From contig CM075771.1 of the NCBI GenBank assembly GCA_037974665.1, positions 3,906,881 to 3,970,880 on the forward strand: DNA of 64,000 nt, in the 5' to 3' direction. Origin of the DNA: Ehretia macrophylla (lineage: Eukaryota; Streptophyta; Magnoliopsida; Boraginales; Ehretiaceae). Position numbers and translations under genes: made by a program. Below are positions 47,199-59,175 of the stretch, piece by piece. Below the pieces are notes generated by a model. That model saw only the letters and a list, made by a program, of their open reading frames with translations, had not been told where the DNA came from and ran no database searches. Within the stretch, counting starts at the first letter, position 1. Every line of letters begins with the position of its first letter.

Positions 47199-47317
47199 GG
47201 GTGCGATCCTACCAGCAATAATGCACCGGATCCCATCAGAACTCAGAAGTTAAGCGTGCTTGGGCAAGAGTTGTACTAGGATGGGTGACACCCTAGGAAG
47301 TCCTCGTGTTGCACGCT
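47199..47317 (+). rRNA. 5S rRNA gene, copy 47, degenerate
   Basis: Changes A11C, C20A, C47A, G68A, A74T, C92A, G97A, C117G, C119T. Confidence 0.86.
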
Positions 47318-47875
47318 CATTTTCAATTTTTTTAGCTCCGGCTAGGGTTGCCAAGATACTTTATCCACCACATTTCTATTATCGAATCCCATGGCACCTT
47401 GGGCAAGACAACTTCGCTTCACGTAGAGGCTGGGCCCGCAAACCGAGGGCGTAGGGCTTGTGACTAGGTCTCCGTCGCTCCGGTGCCCATAACTTTTCAT
47501 CCGTAAGGAGTTACGCGGCGCACAACATACTGTTGCAAAGCTCTCTGAGAGCTCTACGAGAAGGGCAGCTAGCTTACACGCTGTACCTTTTTTGGAGCCT
47601 AAAATTGAACGTTTTAATCTGTTTCGGGCCACTTTTCTTCTTTTGCAATGTTTTTTCGTCCCGGATCGTACGTCGTGAGCTATTAAAAGGACGACAACCT
47701 TACTCGCAGGACATTAGAGGGCCCTACAATGCGTCGATATCACATCCTGCGAGGATACTACGTTGTTGAAGCGGATGGGTTATCGTTAAGCCCATTGGGC
47801 CTTCTGAATGGGCCATCTCTCTAGGTTGGGACTGTGAACCGTTAACAAATAAAGGAATTGTACCCTCAACATGAC

Positions 47876-47994
47876 GGGTGCTATCATACTAGCACTAATG
47901 CACCGGATCCCATTAGAACTCCAAAGTTAAGAATGCTTGGGCGATAGTAGTGCTAGGATGGGTGACCCCAAGGGAAGTCCTCGTGTTGCACCCC
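47876..47994 (+). rRNA. 5S rRNA gene, copy 48, degenerate
   Basis: Changes G7T, C15T, C39T, G48A, C57A, G58A, G70T, A77G, C95A, T96A. Confidence 0.85.
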
Positions 47995-48552
47995 CCTTTT
48001 TAATTTTTTTTGCTCCGGTTAGGGTTGCCAATATACTTTATCCACCACATTTCTATTATCGAATTCCACAGCACCTTGGACAAGACAATTTCGCTTCACG
48101 TGGAGGCTGGGCCAGCAAACTGATAGCGTAGGGCTTGTGACTAGGTCTCCGTCTCTCGGGTGCCCATAACTTTTGATCCGTAAGGAGTTACACGGTGCAC
48201 AACATACGGTTGCAAAGCTCTCCGAGAGCTCTACGACGGGGGCAGCCAGCTTGCTCGCTATGCTCTTTTTGGAGGCCAAAATTGAACTTTTTCATCTGTT
48301 TCGGGCCTCTTTTCTTCTTATGCTCAGTTTTTCCGTCCCGGATCGTACGTCGTGAGCTGTTAAAAGGAAAACAACTCCACTTGTGGGACATTAGAGCGCC
48401 CTACAACGCGTCGATATCACATCTTGCGAGGATGCTGCGTTACTGAAGTAGATAGGGTGTCGGTAAGCCCATTGGGCCTTTGGAATGGGCCATCTCTCTA
48501 GGCTGGGACTGCGAACCGTTAACACATAAAGGAATCGTGCCCTCAACATGAC

Positions 48553-48670
48553 GGGTACGATCATACCAGCAATAATGCACCGGATCCCATCAGAACTCCG
48601 AAGTTAAGCGTGCTTGGGCGAGAGTAGTACTAGGATGGGTGACCCCCTGGGAAGTCCTCTGTTGCACCCC
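48553..48670 (+). rRNA. 5S rRNA gene, copy 49, 1-nt deletion
   Basis: 118 nt. Only G5A and C20A plus loss of G108. The internal promoter is intact, but the missing base lies in a conserved helix near the 3' end. Confidence 0.91.
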
Positions 48671-49227
48671 TTTTTCAATTTTTTTTGCTCCGGTTATGGT
48701 TGCCAAGATACTTTATCCACCACATTTCTATTATTGAATCCCACGGCACCTTGGGCAAGACAACTTCGCTTCACGTGGAGGCTGGGCTCGCAAACCGAGG
48801 GGGTAGGGCTTGTGACCAGGTCTCCGTCGCTCCGGTGCCCATAACTTTTGATCTGTAAAGAGTTACGCGGCACACAGCATACCATTGCAAAGCTCTTCGA
48901 GAGCTCTGCGACAGGGGCCACTAGTTTGCTCGCTGTGCCCATTTTGGAGCCCAAAATAGAACGTTTTCATCAGTTTCGGGCCACTTTTCTTTTTTTGCTA
49001 TGTTTTTTCGTACCGGATAGTACGTCGTGAGCTATTAAAAAGACGTCAACCTTACTCACGGGACATTAGAGGGCCTTACAACGCGTCAATATCACGTCTT
49101 GCGAGGATGCAGCGTTGTTGAAGCGGATGGGTTGTCGTTAAGGCCATTGGGCCTTTTGTATCGGCCATCTCTCTAGGTTGGGACTGTGAACCGTTAACAC
49201 ATAAAGGAATTGTGCCCTCAACATGAT

Positions 49228-49346
49228 GGGTGCGATCATACCAGCACTAATGCACCGGATCCCATCAGAACTCTGAAGTTAAGCATGCTTGGGCGAGAGT
49301 AGTACTAGGATGGGTGACCCCCTGGGATGTCCTCGTGTTGCACCCT
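49228..49346 (+). rRNA. 5S rRNA gene, copy 50
   Basis: Changes C47T, G58A, A101T, C119T. Confidence 0.92.
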
Positions 49347-49904
49347 CCTTTTCAATTTTTTTAGCTCCGGCTAGGGTTGCCACGATACTTTATCCACCAC
49401 ATTTCTATTATCGAATCCCATGGCACCTTGGGCAAGACAACTCCGCATCAGGTGGAGGCTGGGCCCGCAAACCGAGGGCGTAGGGCTTGTGACCAGATCT
49501 CCGTCGCTCCGGTGCCCACAACTTTTGATCCGTAAGGAGTTACGCGGCGCACAGCATACCGTTGCAAAGCTCTCTGATAGCTCTACGACGAGGGCAGCTA
49601 TCTTTAATGCTTTTCCTTTTTTGGATCCCAAAATCGAACGTTTTAATCAGTTTCGGGTCACTTTTCTTCTTTTGCTATGTTTTTCCATCCCGGATCGTAC
49701 GTCGTGAGCTATTAAAAGGACGACAACCTTACTCGCAGGACATTAGAGGGCCCTACAACGCGTCGATATCATGTCCTGTGAGGATACTACGTTGTTGAAG
49801 CGGATGGGTTATCGTTAAGCCCATAGGGCCTTCTGAATGGGCCATCTCTCTAGGTTGGGACTGTGAACCGTTAACAAATAAAGGAATTGTACCCTCAACA
49901 TGAC

Positions 49905-50023
49905 GGGTGCTATCATACTAGCACTAATGCACCGGATCCCATCAGAACTCCGAAGTTAAGCATGCTTGGGCGATAGTAGTGCTAGGATGGGTGACCCCAA
50001 GGAAAGTCCTCGTGTTGCACCCC
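49905..50023 (+). rRNA. 5S rRNA gene, copy 51
   Basis: Changes G7T, C15T, G58A, G70T, A77G, C95A, T96A, G99A. Confidence 0.87.
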
Positions 50024-50581
50024 CATTTTCAATTTTTTTTGCTCCTGTTAGGGTTGCCAATATACTTTATCCACCACATTTCTATTATCGAATTCCACGA
50101 CACCTTGGGCAAGACAACTTCGCTTCACGTGGAGGCGGGGCCAGCAAACCGATGGCGTAGGGCTTGTGACCAGGTCTCCGTCTCTCTATTGCCCATAACT
50201 TTTTATTTGTAAAGAGTTACGCGGTGCACAACATACCGTAGCAAAGCTCTCCGAGAGCTCTACGACGGGGGCAGCCAGTTTGCTCGCTGTGCCCTTTTTG
50301 GAGCCCAAAATCAAACTTTTTCATCCATTTCGGGCCACTTTTCTTCTTTTGCTATGTTTTTCCGTCCCGGATCGTACGTCGTGAGCTATTAAAAGGATGA
50401 CAACCTTACTCGCAGGACATTAGCGGGCCCTACAAAGCGTCGATATCACGTCCTGCGAGGATACTACGTTGTTGAAGTGGATGGGTTATCGTTAAGACCA
50501 TTGGGCCTTCTGAATGGGCCATCTCTCTAGGCTGGGACTTTGAACCGTTAGCACATAAAAGAATTGTGCCCTCAACATGAC

Positions 50582-50700
50582 GGTTGCGATCATACCAGCA
50601 CTAATGCACCGGATCCCATCAGAACTCCGAAGTTAAGCGTGCTTGGGCAAAAGTAGTAACAGGATGGGTGCCCCCCTGGAAAGTCCCCCTGTTGCACCCC
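50582..50700 (+). rRNA. 5S rRNA gene, copy 52, degenerate
   Basis: Changes G3T, G68A, G70A, C78A, T79C, A90C, G99A, T106C, G108C. Confidence 0.85.
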
Positions 50701-51008
50701 CCTTTTCAATTTTTTTCCACCTGTTAGCGTTGCCAAGATACTTTATCCACCACATTTCTATTATCGAATCCCACGGCACCTTGGGCAAGACAACTTCACT
50801 TCCCGTGGAGGCTGGGCCAGCAAACCGAGGGCGTAAGGCTTGTGCCCAGGTCACCTTCGCTCCGGTGCCCATAACTTTTGATCCGTAAGTAGTTACGCGG
50901 CGCACAACATACCGTTGCAAAGCTCTCCGAGAGCTCTATGACGGGGGCATCCAGCTTGCTCGCTGTGCCCATTTTTGGAGCCCAAATTCAAACGTTTTCA
51001 TCAGTTTC

Positions 51009-51064
51009 GGGTGAGATTAGTACTAGGATGGGTGACCCCTTGGGAAGTCCTCGTGTTGCACCCC
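51009..51064 (+). pseudogene. 5S rRNA pseudogene, copy 53, 5' half deleted
   Basis: Only nt 64-119 remain (C67T, G72T, C95T). The preceding spacer stops at TCAGTTTCGGG and continues directly as gene sequence. The GGG belongs to both sides, so the ~313-bp deletion has a 3-bp microhomology junction. Upstream promoter and box A are gone. Confidence 0.92.
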
Positions 51065-51623
51065 TCTTTTCAATTTTTTTTGCTTCGGTTAGGGTTGCCA
51101 AGATAATTTATCCACCACATTTCTATTATCGAACCCCTGGCACCTCGGGCAAGACAACTTCGCTTCACATAGAGGCTGGGCCAGCGAACCGAGGGCGTAG
51201 GACTTGCGACCAGGTCTCTGTCGCTCCGGTGCCCATAACTTTTGATCCATAAGGAGTTACGCAGCGCACAGCATACCGTTGCAAAGCTCTCCAAAAGCTC
51301 TACAACAGGGGCAACCAGATTGCATGAGGTGCCCTTATTTTGGAGCCCAAAATCGAACGTTTTCATCAGTTTCGGGCCACTTTTCTTATTTAGCACTATT
51401 TTTCCATCCCGGATCGTACGTCGTGAGCTGTTAAAAGGACGACAACCTTACTCGCGGGACATTAGAGGGCCCTACAACACGTCGATATCACATCTTGCAA
51501 GGATGCTGCAATGTTGAAGCGGATGGGTTGTCGTTAAGCTCATTAGGCCTTCTGAATGGGCCATCTCTCTAGGCTGGGACTGTGAGCCGTTAACACATAA
51601 AGGAATTGTGCACTCAACATGAT

Positions 51624-51742
51624 GGTTGCGATCATGCCAGCACTAATGCACCGGATCCCATCAGAACTCCGAAGTTAAGCGTGCTTGGGCGAGAGTTGTA
51701 CTAGGATGGGTGACCCATTGGGAAGTCCTCGTGTTGCACCCC
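51624..51742 (+). rRNA. 5S rRNA gene, copy 54
   Basis: Changes G3T, A13G, A74T, C94A, C95T. Confidence 0.9.
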
Positions 51743-52299
51743 CCTTTTCAATTTTTTTTCCTCCGGTTAGGGTTGCCAAGATACTTTATCCACCACATTT
51801 CTTTTATCGAATCCCACGGCACCTTGGGCAAGACAACTTCGCTTCACGTGGAGGCTAGGCCAACAAAGAAAGGGCATAGGGCTTGTGACCAAGTCTCCTT
51901 CGCTCTGGTGCTCGTAACTTTTTATCCGTAAGGAGTTAAGCAGCGCACAGCTTACCGTTGCAAAGGTGTCTGAGAGCTCTACGACAGGGGCAGCTAGCTT
52001 GCTCGCTATGCCATTTTTGGTGCCCACAATCCAACGTATTCATCAGTTTCAGGCCACTTTTCTATTTTTGCTCTATTTTCCATCCTGGATCGTACGTCGT
52101 GTGTTGTTAAAAGGACGACAACCATACTCGTGGGACATTAGGAGGCCCTACAACTCGTCGATATCACGTCTTGCGAGGATGCTGTGTTGTTGAAGCTGAT
52201 GGATTGTCGTTAAGCCCATTGGGCCTTCTGAATGAGCTATCTCTCTAGGCTGGGACTGTGAACCGTTAATACATAAAGGAATTGTGCCCTCAACATGAC

Positions 52300-52418
52300 G
52301 GGTGTGATCATACCCATACTAATGCACCGGATCCCATCAGAACTCCGAAGTTAAGCGTGCTTGGGTCAGAGTAGTACTAGGATGGGTGACCCCTTGAGAA
52401 GTCCTCGTGTTGCACCCC
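52300..52418 (+). rRNA. 5S rRNA gene, copy 55
   Basis: Changes C6T, A16C, G17A, C18T, C67T, G68C, C95T, G98A. Confidence 0.88.
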
Positions 52419-52977
52419 CCATTTCAATTCTTTTTGCTCCGGTTAGGGTTGCCAATAAACTTTATCCACCACATTTCTATTATCGAATCCCACAGCACCT
52501 TGGGCAAGAAAACTTCGCTTCACGTGGAGGCTGGGCTAGCAAACCGAGGGCGTAGGGCTTGTGACCAGGTCTCCTTCGCTCCGGTGCCCATGACTTTTGA
52601 TCCGTAAGGAGTTACGCGGGGCACAACATACTGTTGCAAAGCTCTCCAAGAGCTCTACGATGGGGGCAGCTAGCTTGCTCGTTGTGCCCCTTTTTGGAGC
52701 AAAAAATCGACTGTTTTCGTCAGTTTCGGGCCACTTTTCTTATTAAGCTCTTTTTTTCCTTAACGGATCGTACGTCGTGAGCTGTTAAAAGAACGACAAC
52801 CTTACTCGAGGGACATTAGAGGGCCCTACAACGCGTCGATATCACGTCTTGCGTTGATGCTGTGTTGTTGAAGCGGATGGATTGTCGTTAAGCCCATTGG
52901 GCCTTCTGAATGGGCCATCTCTCTAGGCTGGGACAGTGAACCGTTAACACATAAAGAAATAACAAGCTCCACAAGAC

Positions 52978-53096
52978 GGGTACGATCATACCAGCAATAA
53001 TGCACCGGATCCCATCAGAACTCTGAAGATAAGCGTGCTTGGGCGGAAGTAGTACTAGGATGGGTGACCCCATGGGAAGTCCTCGTGTTGCACCCC
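52978..53096 (+). rRNA. 5S rRNA gene, copy 56, altered promoter
   Basis: Changes G5A, C20A, C47T, T52A, A69G, G70A, C95A. The 30 bp upstream carry nine substitutions, including loss of GC at -14/-13, although ACATAAAG remains. Confidence 0.87.
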
Positions 53097-53656
53097 CTTT
53101 TTGAATTTTTTTTTGCTCCGGTTAGGGTTGCCAAGATACTTTATCCACCACATTTCTTTTATCGAATCCCACGGCACCTTGGGCAAGAGAACTTCGCTTC
53201 AAGTGGAGGCTGGGCCCGCAAACCGAGGGCTTAGGGCTAGTGACCAGGTCTCCTTCGCAACGGTGCCCATAACTTTTGATCCGTAAGGAGTTACGTAGCG
53301 CACACCATACCGTTGCAAAGCTGTCCAAGAGCTCTACGACGGGGGCAACCAGCTAGCTCGATGTGCCCATTTTTTGAGCTCAAAATCAAATGTTTTCATC
53401 AGTTTTGGGCCACTTTTCTTATTAAGCTCGGTTTTTCCGTCCCGGATCGTACGTCGTGAGCTGTTAAAAGGACAACAACCTTACTCGCTGGACATTAGAG
53501 GGCCCTAAAATGCGTCGATATCACGTCTTGCGAGGATGCTGCGTTGTTGAAGCGGATGGGTTGTCGTTAAGCCCATTGGGCCTACTGAATGGGCCATCTC
53601 TCTAGGCTGGGATGGTGAATCGTTAACACATAAAGGAATTGTGCCCTCAACAAGAC

Positions 53657-53775
53657 GGATGTGATCATACCAGCAATAATGCACCGGATCCCATCAGAAC
53701 TCCGAAGTGAAGCGTGTTTGTACGAGAGTAGTACTAGGATGGGTGACCCCTTGGGAAGTCCTCGTGTTGCACCCC
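53657..53775 (+). rRNA. 5S rRNA gene, copy 57
   Basis: Changes G3A, C6T, C20A, T53G, C61T, G65T, G66A, C95T. Confidence 0.87.
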
Positions 53776-54331
53776 ACTTTTTAATTTTTTTTCCTCGGGT
53801 TAGGGTTGCCAAGATACTTTATCCACCACATTTCTATTATCGAATCCCACGGCACCTTGGGCAAGACAACTTCGCTTCAAATGGAGGTTGGGCCCGCAAA
53901 CCGAGGGCGTAAGGATTGTGACCATGTCTCCGTCGCTCCGGTGCCCATAACTTTTCATCCGTAAGGAGTTACACGGCGCACAACATACCGATGCAAAGTT
54001 CTCCGAGACCTCTACGTCAGGGGTAGCCAGCTTGCTTGCTGGTCCCTTTTTGGAGACGAAAATCGAACGTTTTCGTCCGTTTCGTGCCACTTTTCTTCTT
54101 TGGTCTGTTATTTCGTCCCGTATCGTATGTCGTGAGCTGTTAAAAGGATGACAATCTTACTTGCGGGACATTAGAGGCCCTACAACGCGTCGATATCACA
54201 TCTTGCGAGGATGCTGTGTTGTTGAAGCTGATGGATTGTCGTTAAGCCCATTGGGCCTTCTGAATGAGCTATCTCTCTAGGCTGGGACTGTGAACCGTTA
54301 ATACATAAAGGAATTGTGCCCTCAACATGAC

Positions 54332-54450
54332 GGGTGTGATCATACCCATACTAATGCACCGGATCCCATCAGAACTCCGAAGTTAAGCGTGCTTGGGTCA
54401 GAGTAGTACTAGGATGGGTGACCCCCTGAGAAGTCCTCGTGTTGCACCCC
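54332..54450 (+). rRNA. 5S rRNA gene, copy 58
   Basis: Changes C6T, A16C, G17A, C18T, C67T, G68C, G98A. Confidence 0.89.
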
Positions 54451-55009
54451 CCTTTTCAATTCTTTTTGCTCCGGTTAGGGTTGCCAAGAAACTTTATCCA
54501 CCACATTTCTATTATCGAATCCCACAGCACCTTGGGCAAGAAAACTTCGCTTCACGTGGAGGCTGGGCTAGCAAACCGAGGGCGTAGGGCTTGTGACCAG
54601 GTCTCCTTCGCTCCGGTGCCCATGACTTTTGATCCGTAAGGAGTTACGCGGCGCACAGCATACTGTTGCAAAGCTCTCCAAGAGCTCTACGATGGGGGCA
54701 GCTAGCTTGCTCGTTGTGCCCCTTTTTGGAGCAAAAAATCGAATGTTTTCGTCAGTTTCGGGCCACTCTTCTTATTAAGCACTTTTTTTCCTTAACGGAT
54801 CGTACGTCGTGAGCTGTTAAAAGAACGACAACCTTACTCGCGGGACATTAGAGGGCCCTACAACGCGTCAATATCACGTCATGCGTTGATGCTGTGTTGT
54901 TGAAGCTGATGGATTGTCGTTAAGCCCATTGGACCTTCTGAATGGGCCATCTCTCTAGGCTGGGACAGTGAACCGTTAACACATAAAGAAATAACAAGCT
55001 CCACAAGAC

Positions 55010-55128
55010 GGGTGCGATCATACCAGCAATAATGCACCGGATCCCATCAGAACTCTGAAGATAAGCGTGCTTGGGCGGAAGTAGTACTAGGATGGGTGAC
55101 CCCATGGGAAGTCCTCGTGTTGCACCCC
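55010..55128 (+). rRNA. 5S rRNA gene, copy 59, altered promoter
   Basis: Changes C20A, C47T, T52A, A69G, G70A, C95A. Upstream sequence matches the altered form seen before copy 56. Confidence 0.88.
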
Positions 55129-55688
55129 CTTTTTGAATTTTTTTTTGTTCCGGTTAGGGTTGCCCAGATACTTTATCCACCACATTTCTTTTATCGAATC
55201 CCACGGCACCTTGGGCAAGAGAACTTTGCTTCAAGTGGAGGCTGGGCCCGCAAACCGAGGGCTTAGGGCTAGTGACCAGGTCTCCTTCGCAACGGTGCCC
55301 ATAACTTTTGATCCGTAAGGAAGTACGCGGCGCACACCATACCGTTGCAAAGCTGTCCGAGAGCTCTACGACGGGGGCAGCCAGCTAGCTCGATGTGCCC
55401 ATTTTTGGAGCTCAAAATCAAATGTTTTCATCAGTTTTGGGCCACTTTTCTTATTAAGCTTGGTTTTTCCGTCCCGGATCGTACAACGTGAGTTGTTAAA
55501 AGGACAACAACCTTACTCGCTGGACATTAGAGGGCCCTAAAACGCGTCGCTATCACGTCTTGCGAGGATGCTGCGTTCTTGAAGCGGATGGGTTGTCGTT
55601 AAACCCATTGGGCCTACTGAATGGGCCATCTCTCTAGGCTGGGATGGTGAATCGTTAACACATAAAGGAATTGTGCCCTCAACAAGAC

Positions 55689-55807
55689 GGATGTGATCAT
55701 ACCAGCAATAATAAACCGGATCCCATCAGAACTCCGAAGTTAAGCGTGTTTGTACGAGAGTAGTACTAGGATGGGTGACCCCCTGGGAAGTCCTCGTGTT
55801 GCACCCC
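55689..55807 (+). rRNA. 5S rRNA gene, copy 60
   Basis: Changes G3A, C6T, C20A, G25A, C26A, C61T, G65T, G66A. Confidence 0.87.
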
Positions 55808-56363
55808 ACTTTTCAATTTTTTTTCCTCGGGTTAGGGTTGCCAAGATACTATATCCACCACATTTCTATTATTGAATCCCACGGCACCCTGGGCAAGACA
55901 ACTTCGCTTCAAATGGAGGTTGGGCCCGCAAACCGAGGGCGTAAGGCTTGTGACCAGGTCTCCGTCGCTCCGGTGCCCATAACTTTTGATCCGTAAGGAG
56001 TTACGCGGCGCACAACATACCGTTGCAAAGCTCTCCGAGAGCTCTACGACAGGGGTAGCTAGCTTGCTCGCTGTTCCCTTTTTGGAGACCAAAATCGAAC
56101 GTTTTCGTCCGTTTCGGGCCACTTTTCTTCTTTGGTCTGTTATTTCGTCCCGTATCGTATGTCGTGAGCTGTTAAAAGGATGACAATCTTACTTGCGGGA
56201 CATTAGAGGCCCTACAACACGTCGATATCACATCTTGCGAGGATGCTGCGTTGTTGAAGCGGATGGGTTGTCATTAAGCCCATTGGGCCTTCTGAAAGGG
56301 CCATCTCTGTAGGCTGGGACTGTGAACCGTTAACACATAAAGGAATTGTGCCCTCAACATGGC

Positions 56364-56482
56364 GGGTGCGATCATACCAGCACTAGTGCACCAGATCCCA
56401 TCAGAACTCCGAAGTTAAGCGTGCTAGGGCGAGAGTAGTACTAGGATGGGTGACCCCCTGGGAAGTCCTCGTGTTGTACCCC
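56364..56482 (+). rRNA. 5S rRNA gene, copy 61
   Basis: Changes A23G, G30A, T63A, C114T. Intermediate element and box C match the consensus. Confidence 0.92.
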
Positions 56483-57039
56483 CTTTTCAAATTTTTTTGC
56501 TCCGGTTAGGGTTGCCAAGATACTTTATCCTCCACATTTCTATTATCGAATCCCACGGCACCTTGGGCAAGACAATTTCGCTTCAAGTGGAGGCTGGGCT
56601 AGCAAACCGAGGGCGTAGGGCTTGTGACCAGGTCTCCTCCGCTCCGGTGCCCATAACTTTTGATCCGTAAGGAGTTACGCGGTGCACAGCATACCGTTGC
56701 AAAGCTCTCCGAGAGCTCTACGATTGGGGCAGCTAGCTTCCTAGCTCTACCCTTTTTGGAGCCCAAAATCCAACGTTTTCATCAGTTTCGGGCCAATTTT
56801 TTGATTTTGCTTTTTTTTTCTGTCCCGGATCGTACCTCGTGAGCTGTTAAAAGGACGACAACCTTACTTCCGGGACATTAGAGGGCCCTACAACTCGTCG
56901 ATATCACGTCTTACGAGGATGCTGCGTTGTTGAAGTGGATGGGTTGTCGTTAAGCCCATTGGGCCTTCTGAATGAGACATCTCTCTAGGTTGGAACTGTG
57001 AACCGTTAACACATAAAGGAATTGTGTCCTCAACAAGAC

Positions 57040-57158
57040 GGGTGCGATCATACCAGCACGAATGCACCGGATCCCATCAGAACTTCGAAGTTAAGCATGC
57101 TTGGGCGAAAGTAGTACTAGAATGGGTGACCCCCTGGGAAGTCCTCGTGCTGTACCCC
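57040..57158 (+). rRNA. 5S rRNA gene, copy 62
   Basis: Changes T21G, C46T, G58A, G70A, G82A, T111C, C114T. Confidence 0.89.
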
Positions 57159-57716
57159 CCTTTTCAATTTTTTTTGCTCCGGTTAGGGTTGCCAAGATAC
57201 TTTATCCACCACATTTCTATTATCGAATCCCACAGCACCTTGGGCAAGACAACTTCGCTTCACGTGGAGGCTGGACCAGCAAACCGAGGGCTAGGGCTTG
57301 TGACCAGGTCACCTTCGCTACGGTGCCCATAACTTTTGATCCGAAAGGAGGTATGGAGGGCACAGCATCCCGTTGCAAAGCTCTCCGAGAGCTCTACAAC
57401 GGGCGCAGCTAGCTTGCTCGCTGTGCCCCTTTTTGGAGCCCAAAATCGAACGTTTTCATCAGTGTCGGGCCACTTTTCTTATTTAGCTCTATTTTTTCAT
57501 CCTGGATCGTACGTTGTGCGCTGTTAAAAGGACGACAACCTTACTCGCAGGCCATTAGAAGGCCCTACAACACGTCGATATCACGTCTTGCGAGGATTCA
57601 GCGTTGTAGAAGCAGATGGGTTGTCGTTAAGCCCATTAGGCCTTTTGAATGGGCCATCTCTCTAGGCTGGGACTGTGAACCGTTAACTCATAAAGGAATT
57701 GTGCCCTCAACATGAC

Positions 57717-57835
57717 GGGTGCGATCATACCAGCACTAATGCACTGGATCCCATCAGAACTCCGAAGTTAAGCATGCTTGGGCGAGAGTAGTACTAGGAA
57801 GGGTGACACCCTGGGAAGTCCTCATGTTGCACCTC
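57717..57835 (+). rRNA. 5S rRNA gene, copy 63
   Basis: Changes C29T, G58A, T84A, C92A, G108A, C118T. Its spacer variant GTGGCGGCTGGGCCAAC is shared with copy 69. Confidence 0.89.
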
Positions 57836-58308
57836 TCTTTTCAATTTTTTTTGCTCCGGTTACGGTTGCCAAGATACTTTATCCACCACATTTCTATTAT
57901 CGAATCTCACGTCACCTTGGGCAAGACAACTTCGCTTCACGTGGCGGCTGGGCCAACAAACCAAGGGCGTTGGGCTTGTTACCAGGTCTCCTTCGCTCCG
58001 GTGCCCATAACTTTTGATCCGTAAGGAGGTACGCGACGCACAGCATACCGTTGCAAAGCTCTCCAAGAGCTCTACAATGGGGGCTGCCAGAATGCTCGTT
58101 GTGCCCATTTTTGGAGCCCAAAATCGAACGTTTTCATCGGTTTTGGGCCACTTTTCTTATTTAGCTCTATTTTTCAGTCCCGAATCGTATGTAGTAAGCT
58201 GTTAAAAGGACGACAACCATACTCGCTGGACATTAGAGGGCCCTACAACTCGTCGATATCACGTCTTGCCAGGATGCTGCGTTGTTGAAGCGGATGGGTT
58301 GTCGTTAA

Positions 58309-58333
58309 GCCCATTGGGCCTTTTGAATGGGCC
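58309..58333 (+). promoter_or_regulatory. Site II-like motifs upstream of 5S copy 64 (representative)
   Basis: GCCCATTGGGCC (58309-58320) and TGGGCC (58328-58333) lie at about -86 to -62 from the gene. TGGGCC/T is the plant site II element known from promoters of ribosomal protein and growth genes. The block is conserved in most units. A role in Pol III transcription is speculation. Confidence 0.4.
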
Positions 58334-58394
58334 ATCTCTCTAGGCTGGGACTGTGAACCGTTAACACATAAAGGAATTGTGCCCCCAACATGAT

Positions 58395-58513
58395 GGGTGC
58401 GATCATACCAGCACTAATGCACCGGATCCCATCAGAACTCCGAAGTTAAGCGTGCTTGGGCGAGAGTAGTACTAAGATGGGTGACCCCTTGGGAAGTCCT
58501 CGTGTTGCACCCT
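58395..58513 (+). rRNA. 5S rRNA gene, copy 64, near-consensus
   Basis: Changes G81A, C95T, C119T only. Box A and intermediate element are intact. T at -1. Confidence 0.94.
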
Positions 58514-59056
58514 CATTTTCATTTTTTTTTGCTACGATTAAGGTTGCCAAGATACTTTATCCACCACATTTCTTTTATCGAATACCACGGCACCTTGGGC
58601 AAGACAACTTCGCTTCACGTGGAGGCTGGGCGAGCAAACCAAGGGCGTAGGGCTTGTGACCAGGTCTCCTTCGCCACGGTGCCCATAACTTTTGATCTCT
58701 AAGTAGTTACACCGTTGCAAAGCTCTCCGAGTGCTCTACGACGGGTGCAGCCAGTTTGCTCGATATGCCCATTTTTGGAGCCCAAATTCAAACGTTTTCA
58801 TCAGTTTCTGGCCACTTTTCTAATTAAGCTCTGTTTTTATGTCCCAGATCGTACGCCGTGAGTTGTTAAAAGGACGACAACCTTACTCGCGAGAAATTAG
58901 AGGGCCTTACAACGCGTCGATATCACGTCTTGCGAGGATGCTACATTGTTGAAGCGGATGGGTTGTCGTTAAGCCCATTGGGCCTTCTGAATGGGCCATC
59001 TCTAGGCTGGCACTGTGAACCGTTAACACATAAATGAATTGTGCCCTCAACATGAC

Positions 59057-59175
59057 GGTTTCTATCATACCAGCACTAATGCACCGGATCACATCAGAAC
59101 TCCGAAGTTAAGCGTGCTTGGGCGAGAGTAGTACAAAGATGGGTGACCCCCTGGGAAGTCCTCGTGTTGCACCCC
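59057..59175 (+). rRNA. 5S rRNA gene, copy 65
   Basis: Changes G3T, G5T, G7T, C35A, T79A, G81A. The first helix has three G-to-T changes. Confidence 0.89.

Larger units (their letters stand above)
47199..50419 (+). repeat. Three-unit higher-order repeat, period 2,029 bp
   Basis: Copies 47-48 with their spacers (47199 to about 48390) are repeated as copies 50-51 (49228 to about 50419). Copies 48 and 51 share G7T, C15T, G58A, G70T, A77G, C95A and T96A. Spacers after 47 and 50 share TTTTTTTAGCTCCGGCTAGG. Confidence 0.88.
52170..56363 (+). repeat. Three-unit higher-order repeat, period 2,032 bp
   Basis: Copies 55-57 are repeated as 58-60. 55/58 share C6T, A16C, G17A, C18T, C67T, G68C and G98A. 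56/59 share C20A, C47T, T52A, A69G, G70A and C95A. 57/60 share G3A, C6T, C20A, C61T, G65T and G66A. Similarity begins in the spacer before copy 55. The few differences suggest the most recent duplication in the window. Confidence 0.92.
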
